Origin: Eubacteriaceae bacterium
GTDB lineage: Bacteria; Bacillota; Clostridia; Lachnospirales; Lachnospiraceae
Direction of reading: 5' to 3'
Assembly (NCBI GenBank): GCA_910574915.1
Contig: CAJTCR010000003.1
Coordinates: forward strand, 107,185-171,184
Length of the DNA: 64,000 nucleotides
A program made the translations under genes and the position numbers. Of this stretch, positions 1 to 9,585 are shown one piece after another. Each line of letters opens with the position of its first letter. Position 1 is the first letter of the stretch. The notes under the pieces were generated by a model. It saw only the letters and a program-made list of their open reading frames with translations. It was not told the origin of the DNA and searched no databases.

Positions 1-60
1 TACAGCAGATATTTTTTTGCAAAATTTCCCGCCGTATGCAGCACCCGGTCTGATCTCGTT

Positions 61-1026
61 TTATGATTGCCTTGATCTGTCATCATTGATCTTCGCCCTC
101 CAGTCTTCCAATGTCTCCTGCAATGTCTGCACCAGCGGGATCTGCGGGCTCCATCCTGCCGCCTGGCGCAGCTTCGAAATATCCGCCTCCACCACTGGCA
201 CATCCACCGGACGAATCTTATTCGGGTCTGTCTTAATCTGGATCTTGGCCGCCGACAAAGACAGAATCAAATCCAGTACTTCCCTGATCGCATATGCATA
301 TCCGCTGCCCACATTGTAAGTCTCCCCCGCCTTTCCATGCCGAATCAGCAGGGCATACGCGCGCACCACGTCCCGCACATCTGTAAAATCCCGCTTTGCC
401 GCAAGATTGCCGACATACATCACAGGCTTTTGCATTCCTGCTTCAATCTGCGCAACCTGCCTGCAAAAATCAGAAACTACAAATATTGGCGCCTGTCCCG
501 GCCCGATATGGTTAAACGCGCGCACCATCAAGACATCCATATCATAAGCCTGTGCATAAATACTGCCGATCATATTCTGGCAAGCCTTTGTCGCTGCATA
601 AATATTGCCCGGCCTCAAATGGTTTTCTTCTGTAACCGGTACTTCTTCCAGCCGAATCCTGCCATATTCTTCTCCCGAACCAACGAGCAGAACCTTCGGC
701 TTATAAAACAGCTCCCGCACTGCGTCCAATACATAAATACAGCCCTTTACATTGACATCCGCCGTAAGCCCCGGATTTTTCCATGCAACGCCAACCGAAC
801 TCTGCGCCGCAAGATGGAAAATACAATCCGGGCGTATCTCATACAACAGGCTGACAATCTCTTGTTTCTGCAAAATATTAAGGTCATGGACATGCGCATA
901 CGCGATCTTGAGCTGCTCGCCTGGCAGCTTCGACACATGTACCTCCATCCCGTGATTTTCCCGCAGCTCTTTGGCAAGATAACTGCCGACAAACCCTGCC
1001 GCACCAATAATAAATGCTTTTTTCAT
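61..1026 (-). CDS. rmd: GDP-4-dehydro-6-deoxy-D-mannose reductase (Rmd-like)
   Basis: This 321-residue short-chain epimerase/reductase most resembles Rmd, which reduces GDP-4-keto-6-deoxymannose to GDP-D-rhamnose in the cytosol. A Rossmann motif GAAGFVGS lies at residues 8-15, a GSGEEYG active-site strand near 116-122 and the catalytic Tyr-x-x-x-Lys at 143-147. The segment AFNHIGPGQ and the late RPVDVPVVEAD are typical of Rmd rather than of UDP-glucose epimerases. Its ATG overlaps the stop of the upstream fucose synthase as ATGA, so the two are translationally coupled. Both use the same 4-keto intermediate, so a GDP-mannose 4,6-dehydratase is expected nearby, probably beyond the left edge. 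The family is secure; the exact sugar is inferred. Confidence 0.82.
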   Translation of the reverse strand: MKKAFIIGAAGFVGSYLAKELRENHGMEVHVSKLPGEQLKIAYAHVHDLNILQKQEIVSLLYEIRPDCIFHLAAQSSVGVAWKNPGLTADVNVKGCIYVLDAVRELFYKPKVLLVGSGEEYGRIRLEEVPVTEENHLRPGNIYAATKACQNMIGSIYAQAYDMDVLMVRAFNHIGPGQAPIFVVSDFCRQVAQIEAGMQKPVMYVGNLAAKRDFTDVRDVVRAYALLIRHGKAGETYNVGSGYAYAIREVLDLILSLSAAKIQIKTDPNKIRPVDVPVVEADISKLRQAAGWSPQIPLVQTLQETLEDWRAKINDDRSRQS

Positions 1027-1988
1027 CGTTCCCTCTCACGCACAGTCCCATCCTGATAATTCTGGTAATTTTCCAAAAAATCCTGATAAGCCAGCAAAAT
1101 CCCATCTTTCAGGCACGTCTGATAGACCCATCCAAGCTGTCTTGCCTTACTGACGTCCAGCAGCTTACGCGGTGTTCCATTTGGTTTTGACAGATCCCAG
1201 CGAATTTCGCCCTGATAGCCAACTACCTGTGCCACAAGCTCTGCCAGCTCTTTTATGCAGATTTCCTGTCCGGTGCCTGCATTTACCGTCTCATTCCCGG
1301 AATAATTGTTCATCAAATACACACACAACTGTGCCAGATCATCCACATACAAAAACTCCCGCAGCGCACTCCCGTCACCCCAGCAGGTAACAAACGGCTC
1401 CTGTGCCTGCTTCGCCTCATGAAACCGGCGGATCAGCGCTGGCAGCACATGGCTTTTTGTCGGATGATAATTATCGTTTTTCCCATACAGATTTGTCGGC
1501 ATAACCGAAATATAATCCGTGCCATACTGCCTGTTCAAAAATTCGCAGTATTTTAGCCCCGCTATTTTTGCAAGCGCATAAGCCTCATTCGTCTTTTCCA
1601 GCGCCCCGGTCAGCAGGCTGCTTTCCTTGATCGGCTGCGGCGCCATGCGCGGATAGATGCAAGAAGATCCAAGAAACTCCAGCTTCTTGCAGCCCCACTT
1701 CCAGGCAGCATGAATCACATTCATCTCCAGTACCATATTGTCATACATAAAATCCGCCAGCGCCTGTTCATTTGCCAGTATACCGCCCACCTTTGCCGCA
1801 GCAAGAAACACATATTCCGGCTGTTCCCCCGCAAAAAAATCCTCCACATCCGCCTGCCGGCACAAGTCAAGCTGTTTGTGCGTGCGTGTCAGGATGTTTG
1901 CGTATCCCTGTTTTTGCAGTTCACGTAAGATGGCAGAGCCTACCATTCCCTGGTGTCCTGCTATGTAGATTTTTGATGTTTTGTTCAT
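1023..1988 (-). CDS. fcl: GDP-L-fucose synthase
   Basis: This 321-residue enzyme matches GDP-L-fucose synthase (WcaG/Fcl), which epimerises and reduces GDP-4-keto-6-deoxymannose to GDP-L-fucose. It has the N-terminal NADP motif GHQGMVGS (residues 11-18), the family signature GSSCIYP (107-113) with its catalytic Ser and Cys, and Tyr137/Lys141. The segment NLYGKNDNYHP is another family hallmark. I chose the ATG at 1988 because an in-frame start 24 bases upstream adds a charged tail and has no better ribosome site. It overlaps rmd by four bases. Cells rarely need both L-fucose and D-rhamnose donors in one operon, so the polymer probably carries both deoxysugars. Confidence 0.88.
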   Translation of the reverse strand: MNKTSKIYIAGHQGMVGSAILRELQKQGYANILTRTHKQLDLCRQADVEDFFAGEQPEYVFLAAAKVGGILANEQALADFMYDNMVLEMNVIHAAWKWGCKKLEFLGSSCIYPRMAPQPIKESSLLTGALEKTNEAYALAKIAGLKYCEFLNRQYGTDYISVMPTNLYGKNDNYHPTKSHVLPALIRRFHEAKQAQEPFVTCWGDGSALREFLYVDDLAQLCVYLMNNYSGNETVNAGTGQEICIKELAELVAQVVGYQGEIRWDLSKPNGTPRKLLDVSKARQLGWVYQTCLKDGILLAYQDFLENYQNYQDGTVRERER

Positions 1989-2046
1989 ATGTCGCTCTTC
2001 TTTCTCTTTCATAAAAAATGTTTTAAAATTTATTCCATTGCCTGTT

Positions 2047-2769
2047 TTATTCTTTCTTAATTAAATAATAGGTGACACTGCATGGCAGTATTTTAGCAGG
2101 CAGCTTTCGTCCCAAAAATAAAACATATTTTCCTACTCCAATATCCTGCATTCTTTCTATTTTTGCTCTTCCTTTTAAGGCACTACGAATAAGTCTCTCC
2201 AGGGATTTTGGTGAATATTGATATACTTTATCGAACTTCATTAATTCACACATTTTTAGCATTAAGGGAAAAAACATCACTTCCAAACATTCAAACCACC
2301 CGTTGACAGTTGATTCGCATATGATAAGCTTTCCTGAAGGCTTTAGAACACGAATACATTCCCTCAGCGCACGAACTGCATTTTTCTTCGTTTCAAAATA
2401 AGAAGGTACAGCCAAATGATGGATCACTTTTTGAACGATAACTGCGTCATAGACATTATCCTTAATGTTTTTCATATTCATAATATCTGTCTGAGCAAAT
2501 GCAATATTAGGCACATTTTGATATTTTTGCTTTATTTTTTCAGAAATATAAATATCCGCGCATAACAATTTATTTAACTTTTTATAATCATAGTTAAGGA
2601 TTCCACCATTTCCAATATCAAGCACTACCCCCCCCCAATCCGGCAAATCGCTGTTTATCAGCAAAGCTGATCTTTTATAATATTCTGCTTCCGCATCCAT
2701 GATTTCTGAAACATATTCATGATGATTTCCATCAAAATATTCCCAAAATTTATCTTTGGATTGGCTCAT
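2047..2769 (-). CDS. Class I SAM-dependent methyltransferase, phase-variable (in frame, G9)
   Basis: This is a 240-residue class I methyltransferase. A glycine-rich SAM-binding motif VLDIGNGG starts near residue 49, followed by an acidic strand end (ADIY) and the post-motif strand KLIICEST. It probably methylates a sugar of the surface glycan, but the acceptor cannot be read from the sequence. A run of nine G on the coding strand encodes Trp45-Gly46-Gly47-Val48 directly before the SAM motif. At nine bases the frame is intact, and gain or loss of one base would truncate the protein near residue 50. AGGAGG lies ahead of the ATG. It sits 12 bases after a large membrane protein in the glycan operon. 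Confidence 0.8.
   Translation of the reverse strand: MSQSKDKFWEYFDGNHHEYVSEIMDAEAEYYKRSALLINSDLPDWGGVVLDIGNGGILNYDYKKLNKLLCADIYISEKIKQKYQNVPNIAFAQTDIMNMKNIKDNVYDAVIVQKVIHHLAVPSYFETKKNAVRALRECIRVLKPSGKLIICESTVNGWFECLEVMFFPLMLKMCELMKFDKVYQYSPKSLERLIRSALKGRAKIERMQDIGVGKYVLFLGRKLPAKILPCSVTYYLIKKE
2628..2636 (-). repeat. Poly-G tract, G9 (gene in frame)
   Basis: Nine C on the plus strand are nine G in the coding strand of the methyltransferase. The frame is intact at nine bases, so the gene is ON. This is one of seven such tracts in the window, all within glycan genes. Confidence 0.9.
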
Positions 2770-2781
2770 AATTTCGTCCTC

Positions 2782-5700
2782 CTAATCGTTTGCTTTCTTT
2801 TTTAATACAATGTGCCGAAGAAAAATACCAAGCAATCTTTTATCTTCACTTAGCTGCAACTGATCCGGTGAAACTGTACGATCAATCTGAACTTCGATCC
2901 TATTTTCCCCTTTAACCAGCATATTCTCATCTATGAAGGTATCCTGTAAAGACTGATCCTGATTGACTTTAATATCATCAAGCTTATTGCCATTGCATGT
3001 GACATGAATACGATAATCCGGCTGAAAAGGATAACCATCCCATGTGATAGATATAGGATCTCTTTCTTTCAAAGATATGGATATCTCAAAACGATCCTTT
3101 GTCCAAATACCTTCTTTTTCACTCTCCCATAATCCATCTTGTACATGTTCTGCATAATTCCCATCTGGCAAAAAGGAAAGATCCATAGTATTGCTAAGAT
3201 CATCAAACTCTGCCTCGCATAATGTAATATGCCTGAGAAAGATTCCGAGCTGCCTTTTGTCACCGCCCTGACGCAGTTCATATGGAGAAACAATATTTTC
3301 AATTTTAAAACAAATCGTATTTTCACCCAAAACCAGAACATTTTCATCAATTATAAAATTTCCCAGTGTCTGATCATCATTGATCCTGACATATCCCAAA
3401 TCCCTGCCATTACAAGACGCACGGATTTTGTAATTCTTTTGAAAAGCCTGTCCATCCCAAGTGATACAAATATCTTTTATTTCTTTCAAACGTACAGACA
3501 AAGTAAAGTCATCTGTTGTCCATAATCCGCCTTCTTCGCTTCCCCATAATCCATCCTGTATAAATTTTTGATAATTCCCCTGCTCCATAAATGAAATCTC
3601 TGTTCCATTCCAATCCAATAGCTCTGCTCTGCGAAAATACTTTTGTAACCTACGAATGATCTTTTGCAGGGAAAAATAACTGTACTTTTCAAAATCCGCT
3701 GTATGATATGCATATTTTGGCATCTCATCCTTTTCTTCAAAAGATAAATTCTCAAGATATGCATCCAGATTTTTTGTCTTAATTTTAATCAAATTATCAC
3801 TGCCTTTTGAAAACAAAACATTTGAAAACTGTATCTCATTTGATCCAGGTATGCATTTCAATATTTTCTCACGTCCATCCGGCATTGCAATAGTAATCCT
3901 ATTTTCCGAATTACAAACAAAGTTAAAATACACATCTTCAATCTGATCCTGCTCTGTATAAAATACCAATTCAGAATTTGGGTTCTGTATTTTTCTGCCT
4001 CCGAATGCATAGTTTTCATCATCCAGTCCAAAAAAAGATAATGCCCCTAGATCCTGCCGATTTAAGCAAAAAGGATATGACAAGTCTAATTTCCTTACTG
4101 TATATACTGGATTTTCCAGAAGCAATTCTCCGTAAAACCTGATTGCATCTGGAATTACAGAAGAATCAATCGTCACTGTATCTTTATCTGGAAGTCTGTC
4201 CTCTAAGCCCCATATGTACCCTTCTATATCCTGTGCCTTCACATCTGATCCTGCTGTCATTGCCAAGGCTGCCAAACTATCCCAATATACACCACCGCTG
4301 ATATATATATCATCACCACTCGTTTGTTCCAAAAGTTTCTGTAATTCATTCTGATTGTTTCCAATTACATTTGCATAAGCATGATATCCACTCTCTACGG
4401 TTGCGCTGCAAGCATAATCCCAAGCCGATACATTGACCCCTCCTCCTATAACAAACAGCATTACGGCAGACATGAGACAATTTTTTATAAATTTATACTT
4501 TCCTGCTGTCTGTTCTGTATCATAAAGCCAAACAATAACCATCACAATAAAAATATAGCTTGTATTCAACATTGCCTTAAATGTTTTATAAAGATCATAA
4601 TGATATAAAAATACAAAATAAAGGAGTCCATATGATATCAGATAGCTTTCAAGCAATACACGTTTTCCTCCAGAAAACTTTTTAAACACATACCGAACCA
4701 TTCCCAGCCAAATTCCTGCTCCAGCTATGAATAATATGATTTCCGAAATCTCATAATTGCCAAAAATACCTATTGTATGCACATTATACAAGCCTATACT
4801 CTGTAATATATATCCAGGCTTTATGTCCCATCCGGCAGTTACATCATTCATAAAAAATGCCGCCATGACCGAAGTATAATATCCCCTTGCAAAAATAATT
4901 GCCACCGTTGCCGCCGCTATTAAAAAATCCAAAAATAATACTTTACACTGATCTTTATAAACTGCAAACATAGCAACCAATCCAATTATCATTGGCAATA
5001 CTACAACAGGTATCATTTCTCCATAGGTTGCGGCAAGCCCTGCCGCAAAAATACCTAACGATATGGATTCTTTTACTAAAACTTTCAGATTGCCTGCAAG
5101 CCATAAAAATATCGCACTAATCATTATGATAAGGCTTATAGATGCCATTTGTCCGATAAATCCCTGATAAAATATGTACTGAAAATTACAATTAAAAAAG
5201 AAGCAAATCCCAAAAGCCAAATATAATCTCTTTTGTTTAAAAAAGAAAGAAGCAAGCCCCGCACCGGCAATTACAAACAGACTATATAAATAAATAGAAA
5301 TAAGACTTGCTGCATTAAAAATGCTAACCCGAAATACAAAAGAAATATATGCAATCCAATAATCAATATAGCGGTTTTGAATATCCATAACCATACTTGA
5401 CATCCTGCCAAGACTGTCTCTAATATAGGATACGCCATGATATTTAACAGCATTACTGCCCGCCGCATATAAAGCAAAATCATGATTCTCTAAAATAACC
5501 GGCAATTCCCCTCCATTATTTACAATTCCAGGAATCGCAAAATAAATCGTAACGATAGCAATAATGAAACAACATAATCCTGTTTTTTTATAATCTATGA
5601 TAAAATTTTTTCGTTTGTATACAATAACAGCGATATCAACAATTATGAAAAATACTGTTAAAGGAACTGCAATTTCTGATACCGAAAATTCCAAACAGTT

Positions 5701-5862
5701 TAAATAGAACATAAAAATCATTCCTATGCTCAGTCCATAAAGTGGACATGTAACTGCCCGATATCCCTTTGTCCTGAGATTTTCCAAAAAAATCTGAAAA
5801 GGGATACCGTATATACAAGTAATCATATAAAAAATAAACAAAATCACTATATATTGAATCAT
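2782..5862 (-). CDS. Large polytopic membrane protein with two C-terminal beta-rich repeats (putative GT-C type glycosyltransferase)
   Basis: This 1026-residue protein has about a dozen hydrophobic segments over residues 1-480, then a long soluble part. The C-terminus holds two related units of about 130 residues (roughly 750-885 and 890-1024). Each has a DGLW...W-T-D pattern, a SITWDG or CITWDG strand, CNG, a DENML/VLVL-GEN stretch and a closing DKR-LGIFLRHI strand. The fold is probably a beta sandwich outside the membrane. A related closing motif occurs at the C-terminus of the glycosyltransferase at 19334-20866. Overall shape suggests a membrane glycosyltransferase using polyprenyl-linked sugars, but no diagnostic catalytic motif was recognised. 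GGAGACATC precedes the ATG. Confidence 0.6.
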   Translation of the reverse strand: MIQYIVILFIFYMITCIYGIPFQIFLENLRTKGYRAVTCPLYGLSIGMIFMFYLNCLEFSVSEIAVPLTVFFIIVDIAVIVYKRKNFIIDYKKTGLCCFIIAIVTIYFAIPGIVNNGGELPVILENHDFALYAAGSNAVKYHGVSYIRDSLGRMSSMVMDIQNRYIDYWIAYISFVFRVSIFNAASLISIYLYSLFVIAGAGLASFFFKQKRLYLAFGICFFFNCNFQYIFYQGFIGQMASISLIIMISAIFLWLAGNLKVLVKESISLGIFAAGLAATYGEMIPVVVLPMIIGLVAMFAVYKDQCKVLFLDFLIAAATVAIIFARGYYTSVMAAFFMNDVTAGWDIKPGYILQSIGLYNVHTIGIFGNYEISEIILFIAGAGIWLGMVRYVFKKFSGGKRVLLESYLISYGLLYFVFLYHYDLYKTFKAMLNTSYIFIVMVIVWLYDTEQTAGKYKFIKNCLMSAVMLFVIGGGVNVSAWDYACSATVESGYHAYANVIGNNQNELQKLLEQTSGDDIYISGGVYWDSLAALAMTAGSDVKAQDIEGYIWGLEDRLPDKDTVTIDSSVIPDAIRFYGELLLENPVYTVRKLDLSYPFCLNRQDLGALSFFGLDDENYAFGGRKIQNPNSELVFYTEQDQIEDVYFNFVCNSENRITIAMPDGREKILKCIPGSNEIQFSNVLFSKGSDNLIKIKTKNLDAYLENLSFEEKDEMPKYAYHTADFEKYSYFSLQKIIRRLQKYFRRAELLDWNGTEISFMEQGNYQKFIQDGLWGSEEGGLWTTDDFTLSVRLKEIKDICITWDGQAFQKNYKIRASCNGRDLGYVRINDDQTLGNFIIDENVLVLGENTICFKIENIVSPYELRQGGDKRQLGIFLRHITLCEAEFDDLSNTMDLSFLPDGNYAEHVQDGLWESEKEGIWTKDRFEISISLKERDPISITWDGYPFQPDYRIHVTCNGNKLDDIKVNQDQSLQDTFIDENMLVKGENRIEVQIDRTVSPDQLQLSEDKRLLGIFLRHIVLKKKAND

Positions 5863-5902
5863 GATGTCTCCTTACCATCCCTTATTGTTGTTATAACAAC
5901 GT

Positions 5903-7667
5903 TTATTTTTTCTTATTGAAACGAATATACAACATCCAAGAAAGAATATTCATCAGCAGCAATAAGAAAACAGCTAAATATGACAATTTTCTTAAAACAG
6001 AAAATACAAATGGAAATTCCACCGCATAGTCTATAAAATGATGTCCGCTTTCTACATAAAAAGCCAATTTTCCACCATATCCTACAATCTCATCCTCATG
6101 CAGCCTGCTGCCGTCCAAATATACTTTGTTATATCTAGCGGATTGGATATTCGTGCTTACAAATATTTTTTTGTCTGTATCAAATTCTGTTCTTTTCGTC
6201 AGTCCATCCAAACTGACTGGTATTTTCACTTCCATTAACTCATTTGGAGGTGTTTCATCTCTTGATGGAATACAATGATCACAATAAGCATTGAGTCCAT
6301 AAAATGTTCCAGGAAGTGAAGTAACAGGTTCCTTTTCAACCACAATCTGATTTGCTGTTGCTTGTGCATGAACCATCTGAATCAAATAATTATGCCCGCC
6401 GAGTGTTACGCAAACAATCAAAATAACCGCAAAGTTCTTTTCACAATCACCGAAACTTCCGCTGCGCACCAGTACAAATAAATTATAGCAGCACCCAAAT
6501 ACAGCAAATAGGTCAACATAAGCAATCAACCTGTATGAAAATTGAATATGTCTAAAAACCTTACATAAAATACTCAGCAAAAATGGTGACTTCGTTGCAC
6601 TGCATACGAGCATCATAATACTCAATAAAAACAAAATGCCTGCAACTCCCTTTTCTTTAGCAGCAGCCTTCTTCGAACAAACTATCCATATACAGGATGC
6701 CGTATATAATATCGCTAACGGCATATTTATCTGCAAATCGAGATAAGGAGTAGAAACATCCCTAAGCCCGCTCATCAAGGATCTTGCATCCATCGGAAAT
6801 GGCAGCAGCCTGGTCAGATAATTAGAATCCAAATATGGCGCAATATCTGCAACAATGCCTGTTCCTTCATTGATGGAAAGACGTGATAAATTGTTAATTG
6901 TAACATACAGCCAGGGACTTACCGCAGCTATGATCAATGCAGCTTCAAAAACTGCTGCCGCCAAAAGGATTTTTTTACACCACACCTGCTTGAACACGAT
7001 TGGCATTGTAACCAGTATCATGCAAATGCACATTACCCCCCCCCCACTCCGCTGTGATAGGATGTGTGCCGAGCATAAATGTTGCACTAAACGCAGAAAA
7101 TGACCATAGCCCCAATTTCATAATCGCAGGTTTCTTGAAAAGTGATAAGATCCAACTGCCAACTGCAAGATACATGCACAATAACGCATAATATTCTGTT
7201 ATGGCATTTCGTGAGTATAAATTTGTCAAAATATAAGGATTGCAGATAATTAAAAATGAAATCATCATTGCATAGCGATATCTCGTGTCAATTCCAATTT
7301 TTCCTAATATGTGAACAAAAATTTCACTATAAAGAAAAAAGATCAGTGTAAAAGCAATCGTTGAACTCAATACATAAGCGATTGTGGTGCTCCCAACAAT
7401 AAAAGTTAAAAACCCCATAACTTGATAAAACAGATATCCATAAAATTGAGGATAAGCAATTCCTACTATATCCGTTGTGTTAATTACAATCGGAAATCTG
7501 CCGTTATTTTTAAAAAAATCCGCATAATAGGCAATTTCCCATGTATGATTTACATAATCAACATAAAAAAATTGATATATCATAAAAGGAATTAAAAAAC
7601 AGACTGAAAAAATGCTTCCGAAAAGAACTCTCCTTCTAATTTTTTTCAAATTTAACTCCTCCGTCAC
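5903..7667 (-). CDS. Polytopic membrane protein (YfhO/GT-C-like), phase-variable, frameshifted at G10 (OFF)
   Basis: Two reading frames join into one gene of 587 codons if the G10 run at 7036-7045 is shortened to nine. The current frame gives a 230-residue product that stops soon after the run. The repaired protein has about ten hydrophobic segments, a conserved-looking loop after the first one with HTWEIAYYADFF, and a soluble stretch before a last membrane anchor, resembling YfhO-like membrane proteins of glycan loci. The annotated start is a GTG overlapping the upstream stop (7664-7667). However, GGAGGAG lies just inside the gene with a TTG six bases later at 7649, which may be the true start. 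Function is inferred from context. Confidence 0.68.
7036..7045 (-). repeat. Poly-G tract, G10 (gene out of frame)
   Basis: Ten C on the plus strand, ten G in the coding strand, near codon 208 of the membrane protein. Nine G would give TGG-GGG-GGG-GTA-ATG and read into the downstream half. At ten, the frame ends 23 codons after the run. Confidence 0.9.
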
Positions 7668-8575
7668 ACATTGCTTTTTTTTGCCAGCACTACATTCCTG
7701 ATTCCAAACGGAAAATGCATCTTTTCCACGATTGCATTTTCCATACCCATAAGCAGGTTGCCAAGCACAGAATCTTTTGTCGCCTCATTATCCTTTGCAA
7801 ATGTTTTTCGCTGATCCATTTCTGACATTCGTCTTCCGCAAACCTGATTCCAACGCTTTTTTAGCGCAAAAAAAGGATAAATTGACGTACCTATATAATT
7901 TTCATATAGCACCTGAAATCCAGCCGCCTGGACTTTCCTTGCCAGCTCCTTCTTTTCATACCTGCGCTTATGAAAAATAGATGCATCGTAATAGTCATAT
8001 AGTTTTTTACCATAAGGTACTACAAAACAGACTACTCCTGTATGCTTCATTACCCTGTATATCTGTCTAACCGCCTTTTTATCATCTTCGATATGCTCTA
8101 ATACATTTAAACAAACAGCCGCATCTATCACCTGATTTTGAAATGGTATGTCTTTCAAATTCATTTGAATATGCATAATGTCATGCTCATTTTTATAAGA
8201 GCGGTATAACCCCCCCCCGCATAAATCACAGGCTATAAACTGATTCCCCGGAAAATGTTCCTTTAAATCCGCAATCATATAACCAGAAGAAGCTCCAAAA
8301 TCACAAATAAAATGATTGCTGCCTTTTGTTATATACGGCTGTAATAATCGCATTGCTAATTTTCTTTCGTAAACATCCAGAAAATGATTTTTACTGGAAT
8401 CCTCACATATTTCTTCTAATGAATCATCCCAAGAAGTTTCCTGATTTTTATTTTCCGAATCTATAAGCCCACGTTTTGCGTGTATCACACCTACCTTTTC
8501 TCCGCCTGGCAAATACCATCCGCCGGCATATTTTTCGGGTATTTCTTTCATCTTAACTAAATCCAAAAACTGCAT
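7664..8575 (-). CDS. SAM-dependent methyltransferase, phase-variable (in frame, G9)
   Basis: This 303-residue protein has a central class I methyltransferase domain. It shows FICDFGASSGYM as the SAM-binding motif, an acidic FIACDLCG strand end, and the VCLNVLEHIEDD motif typical of the Methyltransf_11/23 families. The C-terminal third is basic and may contact the acceptor. A G9 run encodes Gly-Gly-Gly at about codons 120-122, just after the motif II acid, and the frame is intact. Its stop overlaps the start of the next gene by four bases. The acceptor is probably a sugar hydroxyl in the glycan, which is inferred from the operon. Confidence 0.8.
   Translation of the reverse strand: MQFLDLVKMKEIPEKYAGGWYLPGGEKVGVIHAKRGLIDSENKNQETSWDDSLEEICEDSSKNHFLDVYERKLAMRLLQPYITKGSNHFICDFGASSGYMIADLKEHFPGNQFIACDLCGGGLYRSYKNEHDIMHIQMNLKDIPFQNQVIDAAVCLNVLEHIEDDKKAVRQIYRVMKHTGVVCFVVPYGKKLYDYYDASIFHKRRYEKKELARKVQAAGFQVLYENYIGTSIYPFFALKKRWNQVCGRRMSEMDQRKTFAKDNEATKDSVLGNLLMGMENAIVEKMHFPFGIRNVVLAKKSNV
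8210..8218 (-). repeat. Poly-G tract, G9 (gene in frame)
   Basis: Nine C on the plus strand encode three glycines after CDLC in the methyltransferase. The gene is ON at this length. Confidence 0.9.
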
Positions 8576-8586
8576 TTTATTCTCCC

Positions 8587-9561
8587 CTATTTATGAAATA
8601 CCTGCTTTTCTTTTGCTATATTTTCAGTTTGATCTACAATATACAAAGGCCTGCGTTTCACTTCATCATAAATCCTGCCAATATACTCGCCCAGAATACC
8701 AAGGCAGAAAAGCTGTATACCACCAAACAGTGCAATCAATATTACAGTTGTAGAAAGCCCTGGTGTCAAATTATATTTTAAAAACACCTTCTGTACGAAA
8801 TACCAAATACCAAGCAGCACACCTGCTCCTGCGGCAAAAAATCCTACGCCAGACATTACCTGCAACGGCTTTGAAGAAAAACAGATCAGGCCATTTAATC
8901 CAATTTTCAATGAACCGGTAAAACGATTGTACTTCCCTTTTCCCGAAGCCCGTGCATCCCTTTGGTATTGAACTGCTGTCTGTTTAAATCCAACCAAAGC
9001 AACCAGTCCCCTTAAAAATCCATGATGCTCATTTAATGTCCGCAGTTGTTCTATCACCCTGCGGCTCATCAGCCGAAAATCTCCTGTATTGACAGGTATC
9101 TCCACCTCACCCATAGCATTAATGACCTGGTAGCCAATCCTTGCCACAAGCTTCTTAATAAATGTCTCCCCTTTTCGATTTGTCCTTTGGGCATAAACGA
9201 CATCATATCCCTCTTTCCATTTGTTCACCATCTCTGTGACCAGCTCCGGCGGATCTTGCAAGTCCACATCTATTACAACGCAGATATCTCCGTCACAATT
9301 TAAGATTCCCGCCATTGTTGCCGCTGGTTGTCCGAATCGCCTGCTGAATTGAAGCAGGCGGATGTTTTGATTACGCATAATATTTTTTTTAATCACGCCA
9401 TATGTCTGATCAGGAGACGGATCTAGGCAAAACAAAATCTCATACCTGCATCCTATCCTCTCCACAACACCTTCCATACGTTCCAGAAACGGATCAATCC
9501 CCTTTTCCTCACAATACACCGGTACTACTATTGATAATAAATAATCTTTATCTTCTGACAT
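8587..9561 (-). CDS. GT2 polyprenyl-phosphate glycosyltransferase (GtrB/ArnC-like)
   Basis: About 324 residues: an N-terminal GT-A domain (LSIVVPVYCEE, then VIDVDLQDPPE as the DxD-type metal site) followed by two C-terminal membrane segments. This is the layout of GtrB, ArnC and DPM1-like enzymes that move a sugar from a nucleotide donor to undecaprenyl phosphate. The start at 9561 follows GAGGAAACGT; an upstream in-frame ATG at 9573 is possible. A GtrA-family protein is encoded at 16106-16555 in the same operon. The pair suggests that a lipid-linked sugar is made and flipped for addition outside the membrane, perhaps by the polytopic proteins at 2782-7667. Confidence 0.85.
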   Translation of the reverse strand: MSEDKDYLLSIVVPVYCEEKGIDPFLERMEGVVERIGCRYEILFCLDPSPDQTYGVIKKNIMRNQNIRLLQFSRRFGQPAATMAGILNCDGDICVVIDVDLQDPPELVTEMVNKWKEGYDVVYAQRTNRKGETFIKKLVARIGYQVINAMGEVEIPVNTGDFRLMSRRVIEQLRTLNEHHGFLRGLVALVGFKQTAVQYQRDARASGKGKYNRFTGSLKIGLNGLICFSSKPLQVMSGVGFFAAGAGVLLGIWYFVQKVFLKYNLTPGLSTTVILIALFGGIQLFCLGILGEYIGRIYDEVKRRPLYIVDQTENIAKEKQVFHK

Positions 9562-9585
9562 ACGTTTCCTCATTTTCTGTAAGCT

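Noticed and set aside
1..60. Possible start of a further downstream gene at the left edge
   Set aside because: No clear start codon with a ribosome site could be made out in the remaining bases.
337..1056. Long plus-strand frame opposite the reductase gene
   Set aside because: It is a shadow of rmd in the opposite strand, with no ribosome site and no recognisable domain. Similar shadows occur opposite most genes here.
7036..7045. Off-frame genes as plain pseudogenes
   Set aside because: The four shifted genes each break only at a G-run, have otherwise open second halves with conserved family motifs, and share the feature with three in-frame genes.
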